Shown: piece by piece, positions 1-6,830 of the stretch
Layout of the letters: each line of letters starts with the position of its first letter
Position numbering within the stretch: position 1 is the stretch's first letter
From: Streptomyces naganishii JCM 4654
Lineage (GTDB): Bacteria > Actinomycetota > Actinomycetes > Streptomycetales > Streptomycetaceae
Direction of reading: 5' to 3'
NCBI RefSeq assembly: GCF_014650575.1
Contig: NZ_BMVF01000002.1
Location: 62,001-126,000, forward strand
DNA: 64,000 bases
Made by a program: the position numbers and the translations under genes
Notes under the pieces: model-generated
Told to the model about the DNA's origin: nothing
The model's input: only the letters and a program-made list of their open reading frames with translations
Databases searched by the model: none

Positions 1-1361
1 GCCGCGGGTCCCCCAGTCGCGGGAGCCGCAGGACCCCCGGCCCCGCGCACGGCGGCCCGGGCAGCCGCGACACCACCGCCGGGGGGCACCGCACCCGGGA
101 CGGCACCGCCACCGAGGGGCGCCACGGCGCCGGCACCGCCCCCATGCGCCTCGGGTCCGGGCACGTACCCCATCGGGGGCGTCCCTGCCCCCGTGGAGAA
201 GCTCACGCCGCGCTCCAGCCGGTCGAGGCGGGCCATGACCGAGCGCTCGTCGCCGTACGCGGCGGGCAGCAGCACGCGGGCGCAGATCAGCTCGAGCTGG
301 AGGCGCGGGGAGGTGGCGCCGCGCATCTCCGTGAGCCCCTCGTTGACGAGGTCGGCGGCGCGGCTCAGCTCGGCGGCCCCGAAGGAACGCGCCTGGGCCT
401 GCATCCGCTCCAGGACTTCGGCGGGCGCGTCGATGAGGCCCTTGTCGGTGGCGTCGGGCACCGCGGCGAGGATGACGAGGTCCCGCAGCCGCTCCAGCAG
501 GTCGGCCACGAACCGGCGGGGGTCGTTGCCCCCCTCGATCACACGGTCGACGACCTCGAAGGCGCCGGCGCCGTCCCCGGAGGCGAAGGCCTCGACGACG
601 GAGTCGAGCAGCGAGCCGTCGGTGTACCCGAGGAGGGAGGTGGCCATGGCGTAGGTCACACCTTCCTCCCCCGCACCGGCCAGCAGCTGGTCCATGACGG
701 ACATGGAGTCACGCACGGAACCACCGCCGGCGCGCACGACGAGCGGGAGCACGCCCTCCTCGACGGGGATGTCCTCCTTGCCGCAGACCTCGCCGAGGTA
801 GTCCCGCAGGGTGCCGGGCGGGACGAGCCGGAAGGGGTAGTGGTGGGTCCGCGAGCGGATGGTCCCGATGACCTTCTCGGGCTCGGTGGTGGCGAAGATG
901 AACTTGAGGTGCTCGGGTGGCTCCTCGACGACCTTGAGCAGAGCGTTGAACCCGGCCGACGTGACCATGTGGGCCTCGTCGATGATGTAGATCTTGTACC
1001 GGCTGCGGGCGGGCCCGAAGAAGGCCTTCTCCCGCAGGTCACGGGCGTCGTCGACGCCACCGTGCGAAGCGGCGTCGATCTCGATGACGTCGATGGACCC
1101 CGGCCCGTTCCTGGCCAGGTCCTGGCACGACTCGCACTCCCCGCACGGGATGGGCGTCGGCCCCTTCTCGCAGTTCAGGCAGCGGGCCAGGATGCGGGCG
1201 CTGGTCGTCTTGCCGCAACCGCGCGGACCGCTGAACAGGTACGCGTGATTGACCCGGTTGTTCCGCAGCGCCTGCTGCAGCGGGTCGGTGACATGCTCCT
1301 GCCCGATGACCTCGGCAAAGGACTCCGGTCGGTAGCGGCGGTACAGCGCGAGAGACGACAC
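1..1361 (-). CDS. dnaX: DNA polymerase III subunit gamma/tau, N-terminal part
   Basis: This is the clamp-loader ATPase subunit of DNA polymerase III; it loads the sliding clamp during replication. The GTG at 1361 opens with MSSLALYRRYRPESFAEVIG, the usual start of the family. Visible motifs are the Walker A GPRGCGKT (residues 45-52), the zinc cysteines C64, C73, C76 and C79, and the Walker B DEAH (128-131). The AAA+ core is followed by a Pro/Gly/Ala-rich stretch, and the C-terminal polymerase-binding region is lost at the left window edge. An overlapping ATG at 1365 belongs to another frame. The SRP RNA gene lies just upstream on the same strand, a standard actinobacterial arrangement. Confidence 0.96.
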   Translation of the reverse strand, partial: MSSLALYRRYRPESFAEVIGQEHVTDPLQQALRNNRVNHAYLFSGPRGCGKTTSARILARCLNCEKGPTPIPCGECESCQDLARNGPGSIDVIEIDAASHGGVDDARDLREKAFFGPARSRYKIYIIDEAHMVTSAGFNALLKVVEEPPEHLKFIFATTEPEKVIGTIRSRTHHYPFRLVPPGTLRDYLGEVCGKEDIPVEEGVLPLVVRAGGGSVRDSMSVMDQLLAGAGEEGVTYAMATSLLGYTDGSLLDSVVEAFASGDGAGAFEVVDRVIEGGNDPRRFVADLLERLRDLVILAAVPDATDKGLIDAPAEVLERMQAQARSFGAAELSRAADLVNEGLTEMRGATSPRLQLELICARVLLPAAYGDERSVMARLDRLERGVSFSTGAGTPPMGYVPGPEAHGGGAGAVAPLGGGAVPGAVPPGGGVAAARAAVRGAGGPAAPATGGPA

Positions 1362-1465
1362 GCATACGAGGTTATAGGCGCCCACCGACAACGGGCCCGG
1401 CCCACGGACGTGACCTCGGGAACGCGGGCCCGCGGCCCGCCCGCCGCCGCTGCCTGGAACGCAAG

Positions 1466-1552
1466 CGCCCCCCACGCACCCGCCAGAGCCAACCTACCCT
1501 TGCTGCCTTCCGGCCCTGGGGGAGTTCAGTCAGATAGCGCCGCGTGAGGGGC
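1466..1552 (-). ncRNA. ffs: Signal recognition particle RNA (4.5S-type)
   Basis: On the minus strand the sequence folds as one long hairpin. Its apical part holds the conserved SRP motif CAGGGCCGGAAGGCAGCAAG, the Ffh-binding internal loops and a GNRA-type tip. The ends pair as GCCCC(T)CACGC with GCGTGGGGGGC. A short SRP RNA without an Alu domain just upstream of dnaX is usual in Streptomyces. The ends are inferred from base pairing and may be off by a few bases. Confidence 0.92.
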
Positions 1553-1628
1553 TGCCGAAAGAGTACCTGATCCCGGGAGCCGGGAACGAGTTCGCGAGCA
1601 CTCCTCCGGGTCATGTAATGTTTCCGGC

Positions 1629-1716
1629 GGAGGATTCGCCTAGAGGCCTAGGGCGCACGCTTGGAAAGCGTGTTGGGGGCAACCCCTCACGAGTTCGAAT
1701 CTCGTATCCTCCGCCA
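1629..1716 (+). tRNA. tRNA-Ser (GGA)
   Basis: The acceptor GGAGGAT (1629-1635) pairs with ATCCTCC (1706-1712). The anticodon stem CACGC/GCGTG holds loop TTGGAAA, giving anticodon GGA. A long variable arm (class II tRNA) and a TTCGAAT T-loop are present, and the CCA is encoded at 1714-1716. Its 3' end is followed within 70 bp by the C-terminus of an integrase relic, so it probably served as an attachment site. Confidence 0.96.
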
Positions 1717-1736
1717 GTGCCTCACCGGGCACGATG

Positions 1737-1772
1737 TCGAAGGGCCCCACCGTTCGCGGCGGGGCCCTTCGA
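1737..1772. terminator. Strong hairpin terminator after tRNA-Ser(GGA)
   Basis: A 12-bp perfect stem (TCGAAGGGCCCC with GGGGCCCTTCGA) has a short loop. It sits between tRNA-Ser and the convergent integrase relic, so it may stop transcription from both sides. No U-tract is present, which is common in Streptomyces. Confidence 0.75.
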
Positions 1773-1778
1773 CGTTAC

Positions 1779-2330
1779 TCAGACCGCGTTGTCCTGGTCT
1801 TTGTCCACAGCGAGGTTTTCTGGGGCTGCCCAGATGGCACGCTCGATCTTCCGGGCCGCTTCCTTGAGCATGGGATCGGTCACGTGCAGGTACCGCGCCC
1901 GCATCCGGGCGGCGCCGCCCGGCTCCCATCCCATGATCTGGTCAATGACCCGGTCCGGGACCCCGAGCAGCATCAGCACGGTGCCCGCGGTGTGCCGCGC
2001 ATCGTGCAGACGTCCGTCCCGGACGCCGGCGTGAGCGGTGCCCGCCTTGCTGCCGGCGCTCTGCATCCGGCGGTGCGGACTCTCCCAGGTGCTCGGGCCC
2101 CAGGCGGTCGATGCGGTGCCGGCCGATGCCAGGCACCAGGTGCACCCTGACCGCCACCTCGTATCCGGCGTACGTGTTCTCGCTCACGACCGGCTTGGCG
2201 ATGTTCTCGACCGAGTGCTCAAGCCACTTGCCACCATCCACGGCTTGCCGGGCTGGCGCGCGGACCCTTCGTCGCGCTGCTTCTCCAGGCACCGGACCGC
2301 GTCCACCAGTTCTTTGCAGCTTCCCAAGAT
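1779..2330 (-). pseudogene. Tyrosine site-specific integrase, decayed
   Basis: Two pieces of one phage/ICE-type tyrosine recombinase remain. The N-terminal piece (about 2330 to 2090) carries the SAM-like core-binding domain (KWLEHSVENIAKPVVSENTY, then GYEVAVRVHLVPGIGRHRID). It is out of frame with the C-terminal piece (1779-2066), which begins MQSAGSKAGTAH and jumps to the catalytic HDARHTAG box and the YLHVT tyrosine. The middle of the catalytic domain, including the first catalytic Arg, is missing, so there is a frameshift plus an internal deletion. Its position against the 3' end of tRNA-Ser(GGA) is where such integrases normally sit. It cannot be active. Confidence 0.85.
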
Positions 2331-2439
2331 GAGGGCTCAGGCACCGTCGTCGCCTGGGCCGTCGCGGCTGCCTTGGTCGACGGCACTGGCAGCGTGGCGA
2401 GCCCACACCCTCCTCATGCTCGCCGACAGGCAGAGGCGA

Positions 2440-2842
2440 TCAGTCGAGCCACACGAGCATGGCGTCATTCGCCGCCGCGGCAGCTTCGAAGAACTGCATC
2501 AGGCCGTCGTACCAGGGACGCCCCCACTCAAGCGCTCCGGGCCCATCCCATCCGAGGGGATACGCCCCAGCCAGGGGGTACACATCAGCCCCAGTCCTCA
2601 TCCTCGGCAAACGGCTCCTCGCCGTGGATGATGTCCACCGGGAAGTCGGCGCGCGTCAAGAGGAAGCCCAGCATGTCCCAGGTCTTCGACGTGCTGAAAC
2701 GACGTGCTTCGGTCGGCGCAGGTCCTGACTCTTCCTCAGCGTCCTGGACCCCTTCGGCGAAATCCAGCGCCCAGTCAGGGTCCTGAATCGCCCGGTCGAG
2801 CTCAGCAGCCGTAACGCGCAGGTACTCACCGATCATGCTCAT
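2440..2842 (-). pseudogene. YfbM/DUF1877-family protein with internal deletion
   Basis: The N-terminal half starts at ATG 2842 (MSMIGEYLRVTAAELDRAI) and runs in frame to FAEDEDWG, where a TGA ends it at 2585. Directly after it, in another frame, comes ADVYPLAGAYPLGWDGPGAL continuing to the family's usual C-terminal NDAMLVWLD and a stop at 2440. In intact members these two parts are separated by several tens of residues beginning YGPPRYL, which are absent here. This fits a deletion with a frameshift. The first part alone could still be translated as an 85-residue fragment. Family function is unknown. Confidence 0.72.
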
Positions 2843-3101
2843 GGCCGGAGACCGCGCTTCACGCACTGCCGAGGAAGAGCGCGCGTGAGCTACGTGCCCT
2901 CGTACGGGCCCTCGACAGGAAGATCCTGGCGAGAGCGAGGGTGATCCCGGCTGACAGCCTGGACGTGCCATGGTGGTGAGGCCAGCTCTGGAACCATGGG
3001 CGGCCGTCTCAGTTTCCGTCTCATTCAGCGCCGTTCACGGCCGTTCAGACGAGACCGAAGCCGGTCGCCGCTCTCGCGGCCGACCCGCGAGGGCGCGGAG
3101 T

Positions 3102-3782
3102 TCAGCCGGTGGCCGTCAAGGCGTCGAGCAGTGAGTCCGCCCAGGACGGGTCGTAGTGGTCCAGGCGCGGGAAGCCGCCCTGGCCGGGCTTGCCCGTCCA
3201 CGCGTAGGAGACGCCGGGATTGTGCGCGGCATGGCCGCCGGGAGCGAACAGGTGCGGGCTGCCCTGGATCTGCGGCCCCTGGGCGGTCCTCCACTGCTGG
3301 AAGACCTCGGCGCGGCCACGCCCGGCGGCGAGGGCGTCCGCCAGGGCGTCGGTGTCCAGGTGCTCGCACTGCTCGGCGATGTCGAGGATCACCGAGTGCA
3401 TGCTGATGCACCTGCTGTCGGTGTAGAACGCCGTGCGCAGCGCGGTGTCGAGTTCGTCGGCGGCCCGCAGTCCACCCACTTCCGCCGCTTTGGCCGCCTG
3501 GACGGCTTCGAGCGCCGGCAGGGTGGTGACCGGGTAGTGCGACTCCCGGCCGCCCCACAGCCGCCAGCCCAACTCGGGGCGGTGGGCGGCGATCGTCACG
3601 ATCTCGGAGTCGAGGATGTCCTTCGGAGTCGGCTGCCTGTTGAACAGCTCCAGCGGGAAGGCTCTGTGGTCGACGGAGATCTCCCTTCCTCGCCGGTGCG
3701 CCGCGGCGTGGAGGGTGTGCAGGGCCAGCGTCGCCCAGGGGCAGCCGATGTCCGACCACACGGTGATGACGGGGACTGGCAC
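3102..3782 (-). CDS. DsbA-family (FrnE-like) thioredoxin-fold protein
   Basis: The protein has 226 residues of thioredoxin fold with the helical insertion of the DsbA/FrnE group. The active-site region near the N-terminus reads SDIGCPWATLA, so only one cysteine of the usual CxxC is present; it may act as a monothiol oxidoreductase or glutathione-S-transferase-like isomerase. A conserved TLPALEA motif with the cis-proline region lies near residue 88. There is no signal peptide, so it is cytoplasmic. It lies 69 bp downstream of a DoxX gene on the same strand, suggesting a redox pair in one transcript. The substrate cannot be told from sequence. Confidence 0.82.
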   Translation of the reverse strand: MPVPVITVWSDIGCPWATLALHTLHAAAHRRGREISVDHRAFPLELFNRQPTPKDILDSEIVTIAAHRPELGWRLWGGRESHYPVTTLPALEAVQAAKAAEVGGLRAADELDTALRTAFYTDSRCISMHSVILDIAEQCEHLDTDALADALAAGRGRAEVFQQWRTAQGPQIQGSPHLFAPGGHAAHNPGVSYAWTGKPGQGGFPRLDHYDPSWADSLLDALTATG

Positions 3783-3851
3783 GAAGGCTCCTGTCGGTCG
3801 GGGGCGGCCGGTGGCGGTGGCCGCCCCCGGCGCGCGAGCTCAGGTGGGGCG

Positions 3852-4322
3852 TTACGCGTTCACCGCGGCCTGGTCGACGGCAGCCACCGGCCGCGCCTGG
3901 CGTCCGCCGGCCGGCAGGAGCCGCTCGAGCGCCCACGGACCAGGACCGAAGGTGGCGAGCAGCAGGAATATCCAGGCGTACAGGGCAGACGGCTCACCGT
4001 TGTTCACCATGGGCAGCAGGCCGGTCGGCTGGTGCACGCTGAAGTAGGCGTACGCCATCGATCCGGAGCAGACCAGCGCCGCCTGCCGCGTGAACAGGCC
4101 GAGCGCCACCAGGGTTCCCCCGACCAACTGGATGGCGGCCGCCCACCAGCCCGGCCAGGCCCCGAACGGGACCGTCCCGCCGTGCGTGCCGACGGCTCCG
4201 CCCAGCACCCCGAACAAGGACGCGGCGCCGTGGCAGGCGAAGAGGAACCCGACGACGATACGGACGAGTGACTGCACGGGACCAGCGGCCTTGGTCCCGA
4301 CGGACTCTGCAGAGCGGTACAT
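3852..4322 (-). CDS. DoxX-family membrane protein
   Basis: The 156-residue protein has about four membrane segments. The N-terminal segment LVRIVVGFLFACHGAASLFG and the later IQLVGGTLVALGLFTRQAAL are typical of the DoxX/SURF4-like family. Members sit in the membrane and are linked to quinone or thiol redox balance, but the reaction is not settled. The gene is the first of a probable two-gene unit with the DsbA-like gene downstream. The ATG at 4322 is the only good start. Transcription diverges from the indigoidine-type locus to the right. Confidence 0.85.
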   Translation of the reverse strand: MYRSAESVGTKAAGPVQSLVRIVVGFLFACHGAASLFGVLGGAVGTHGGTVPFGAWPGWWAAAIQLVGGTLVALGLFTRQAALVCSGSMAYAYFSVHQPTGLLPMVNNGEPSALYAWIFLLLATFGPGPWALERLLPAGGRQARPVAAVDQAAVNA

Positions 4323-4773
4323 GAGCAGCCTCAGCTTTCACTGCGCGGGGAATGGGGACGTGCGATCGCGGATGCACTGCGTGGGGAAGGGGCGGCGGAG
4401 GCGATCAGCCGTGGCCGGCGGCACCCGCCTGGCGACGCGAGACGCTACATGGATGCCGCACGCATGCGGATTTCCATACGGCGAACACTCGGCCAATCCC
4501 GGAAGCAGGCCAGGTCAGAGGGGTTCTCCGTGACATTCCGTCAACGCGTCCGAGAGTAAGAGCCGGTTGTGACTGTGATCACCAGCGACCGTCTCACCTC
4601 GTCGAACCAGTGGTTTCACCCTCGTTCACCAGTGGGTTGTTGTGAGCCGCAACGTTCCCGTTCAAGCTGCAAAAGCCTCCCCCCACTCGGGCAAACCGTC
4701 GCCTTCCGCTTCCCGCGGAGCGGCCGACGGCACCATCCGTGCGCAATGGCGGGCACCAGTTATGGAGGGACCG
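4323..4773. other. 451-bp divergent intergenic region
   Basis: This lies between the doxX pair (leftward) and the prpF/eamA/NRPS unit (rightward). It must hold both promoters. The only striking structure is the palindrome pair at 4605-4638. No convincing coding sequence was seen; an in-frame extension of the next gene back to 4642 is open but lacks a ribosome-binding site. Confidence 0.6.
4605..4638. promoter_or_regulatory. Paired palindromes, possible operator
   Basis: A perfect palindrome AACCA-G-TGGTT (4605-4615) is followed by a near copy CACCA-G-TGGGT (4627-4637). The two centres (4610 and 4632) are 22 bp apart, about two helical turns. The spacing and the site upstream of the prpF-like start suggest cooperative binding by a dimeric regulator. 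The regulator is not identified and none is encoded beside it. Confidence 0.45.
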
Positions 4774-5808
4774 ATGATCGGCCATCTGTGCCGTACTGCG
4801 GAAAAGAACGAACCCACGCTCGTGCTGGACCGCAGAGCGTTGCCCGACGACAGGCGGGAACTCCTCAGTGCACTCCTGGTGGCACGTGACTGGCTGGCCG
4901 ATCACCACGGGGCCGACATCGCGACGATCGCCATGATCGAGCCGTCCGCCGACCCGCATGCCGACCTGGACTACCAGTTCGCCCAGTACCTGCCCGGCAC
5001 GCCGCCGCGTTTCTCGCTGCGCGGCAGTTGCGGGCACTCCATCCTCTCCTCCGTCGCCGTGGCGCAGCGCCTGGCCTGGCTGCCGCGCCTGGACACCGCG
5101 TCCCGGCCGCGCGTCAACGTGCTCAACACCGGTGACCGCGTCGAGTGCGAGGTCGACGGAACGAGCCGCACCCTGACGTTCGCCATGGAGTTCGCCTACC
5201 AGCCCCCTCGGCGCCTGCGTGAGCTGCTGCCCACCGGGTCGCCGTGCGAGGAACTCGACGGCGTGCCCGTGTCCTTGGTGTCCGCCGGCAATCCGTACGT
5301 CTTCGTCGACGCCGCCGGCCTCGGCCTGGACGACCAGGAGGCCCTGTTCGCCGACGACGCGGCGGTGCGCCGGCGGCTCACCGGCATCCGCCGTGCCGCC
5401 GCCCGCCGCCTGGGCCGGCCGGAGGGCGGCGTGTTCCCGAAGGTCGCCGCGGTCGGCCAGTACCAGTACCGGCGCCTGGCGGTGCTGGCCCTTCCGGCGC
5501 CGGGACGGTCCGCCCCGCTTCCGCCGGCCGACGCCATCACCGTCGCCGCCGCCGCGGTGATCGACGGCACGATCCCGCAGGGGCTGGCCCAGCGGGGCTG
5601 GAGCCGGCTGGACGAGCTGGTCGTCGACACCCCGGGCGGAACCAGCGTGGTCCGGCTCACGGTCTCCGGCAACACCACGGACGACACCCTCACCCGTGCC
5701 AGCGTGCGACGCGGGACCGTCCGGTACGACGGCCCCGTATTCCTCGAACCGCTGCGCGACCTGATGTTCGCACCCGAGGACGTCCCGCTGCCCTGCGCGG
5801 TCCGCTGA
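4774..5808 (+). CDS. PrpF-family (DapF-fold) isomerase-like protein
   Basis: The 344-residue protein belongs to the PrpF/AcnD-accessory group (2-methylaconitate cis-trans isomerase type), which shares the two-lobed fold of diaminopimelate epimerase. Recognisable parts are the N-terminal RGGTSKG-equivalent region (degenerate here), RGSCGHSILSSVAVA (cysteine in a GxCGxxxxS context) near residue 88, and FVDAAGLGL near residue 180. The start at ATG 4774 is chosen because GGAGG lies 5 nt before it; open reading continues upstream to 4642 without a good RBS. It is the first gene of a unit with an EamA transporter and an indigoidine-type synthetase. PrpF genes normally accompany the methylcitrate cycle, which is not present here, so a secondary-metabolic isomerase role is inferred. 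Confidence 0.75.
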   Translation: MIGHLCRTAEKNEPTLVLDRRALPDDRRELLSALLVARDWLADHHGADIATIAMIEPSADPHADLDYQFAQYLPGTPPRFSLRGSCGHSILSSVAVAQRLAWLPRLDTASRPRVNVLNTGDRVECEVDGTSRTLTFAMEFAYQPPRRLRELLPTGSPCEELDGVPVSLVSAGNPYVFVDAAGLGLDDQEALFADDAAVRRRLTGIRRAAARRLGRPEGGVFPKVAAVGQYQYRRLAVLALPAPGRSAPLPPADAITVAAAAVIDGTIPQGLAQRGWSRLDELVVDTPGGTSVVRLTVSGNTTDDTLTRASVRRGTVRYDGPVFLEPLRDLMFAPEDVPLPCAVR

Positions 5809-5861
5809 CGTCCCGTCAATCAGCCGGCGACACACCAACCCGACCGACAGGTGGTCCACGC

Positions 5862-6830
5862 ATGCCCTCCGACCCGCGCGTTTCCCCACCGGCCCCCGGA
5901 CTGGCGCGGACGCTGGACGCCGCGCTCACGGCGCTGGCTCCCGCGGTGTGGGGCAGCACCTACCTGGTGACGACGGAACTGCTGCCGCCCGGCAGGCCGT
6001 TGCTGGCCTCCACCGTGCGGGCGCTGCCCGCCGGGCTGGTCCTGCTCGCGGTCGGCCGGAGGCTGCCGCGGGGCGTGTGGTGGTGGCGTGCCGTGGTGCT
6101 GGGCGCGCTGAACATCGGCCTCTTCTTCTACCTGCTGTTCGTGGCCGCGTACCACCTGCCCGGCGGGGTGGCCGCGCTGGTGGTCTCCGCCCAGCCGACC
6201 GTCGTGCTGCTCCTCGGCGCCGCGCTGCTGGCGGAGCCGGTCCGCCCGCTGCAGGTCACCGCCTGCCTGCTCGGCGTCACAGGTGTGGCACTGCTCGCCC
6301 TCACCTCGCAGGCCGGCGTCGACCTCACCGGCATCGCGGCCGGGGTCGCCGCCGCGGTCAGCATGGCCGCCGGCATCGTCCTCACCAAACGCTGGGGACG
6401 GCCCGGCGGCGTGGGCGTGCTGACGTTCACCGGCTGGCAGCTCACCGCGGGCGGTCTGCTGCTCGCTCCCGTCACCCTGGCCGCCGAAGGGCTGCCCACC
6501 CGCGTCACCGGCGGCAACATCGCGGGTTTCGCGTACCTGAGCCTGATCGGGGCGCTGCTCGCCTACGCCTTCTGGTTCCGGGGCATCGGACGGCTTCCGG
6601 CCCTGGCGGTGTCGGTGCTGGGCTTCGCCAGCCCGCTCGCTGCGACCGTCCTCGGATACCTCGTCCTCGACCAGAGCCTCACGCCTCTCCAACTCGCCGG
6701 CGCCGCGGCGGTCATCGCCGCCGTCGCGCTGGCCCAGATCCCACAGCCGCCACGCGCCGGGAAACGGGCCGACCGCCCGTCACCGGCGTCGACTCGCAAC
6801 CACGCACCCGCAGTCAAGGGGAAACCGTGA
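5862..6830 (+). CDS. EamA/DMT-superfamily transporter
   Basis: The 322-residue protein has ten hydrophobic segments in two EamA repeats. The first repeat shows PAVWGSTYLVTTELLPPGRP, the second GFAYLSLIGALLAYAFWFRG, both typical of drug/metabolite exporters. The C-terminal 35 residues are polar and Pro/Arg-rich. It starts 53 bp after the PrpF-like gene and its stop (TGA 6828-6830) overlaps the GTG start of the synthetase by 3 bases, so the two are translationally coupled. Likely role: export of the synthetase product or a precursor, inferred from context. Confidence 0.88.
   Translation: MPSDPRVSPPAPGLARTLDAALTALAPAVWGSTYLVTTELLPPGRPLLASTVRALPAGLVLLAVGRRLPRGVWWWRAVVLGALNIGLFFYLLFVAAYHLPGGVAALVVSAQPTVVLLLGAALLAEPVRPLQVTACLLGVTGVALLALTSQAGVDLTGIAAGVAAAVSMAAGIVLTKRWGRPGGVGVLTFTGWQLTAGGLLLAPVTLAAEGLPTRVTGGNIAGFAYLSLIGALLAYAFWFRGIGRLPALAVSVLGFASPLAATVLGYLVLDQSLTPLQLAGAAAVIAAVALAQIPQPPRAGKRADRPSPASTRNHAPAVKGKP

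Noticed and set aside
144..1547. Long plus-strand frame across dnaX
   Set aside because: It is antisense to dnaX and the SRP RNA, with Gly/Arg-rich translation and no domain; the minus-strand dnaX frame carries all the conserved motifs.
4642..4773. N-terminal extension of the PrpF-like protein
   Set aside because: In frame, but it has no ribosome-binding site and its sequence is Ser/Arg/Pro-rich, unlike the fold; the palindromes also sit just ahead of it.
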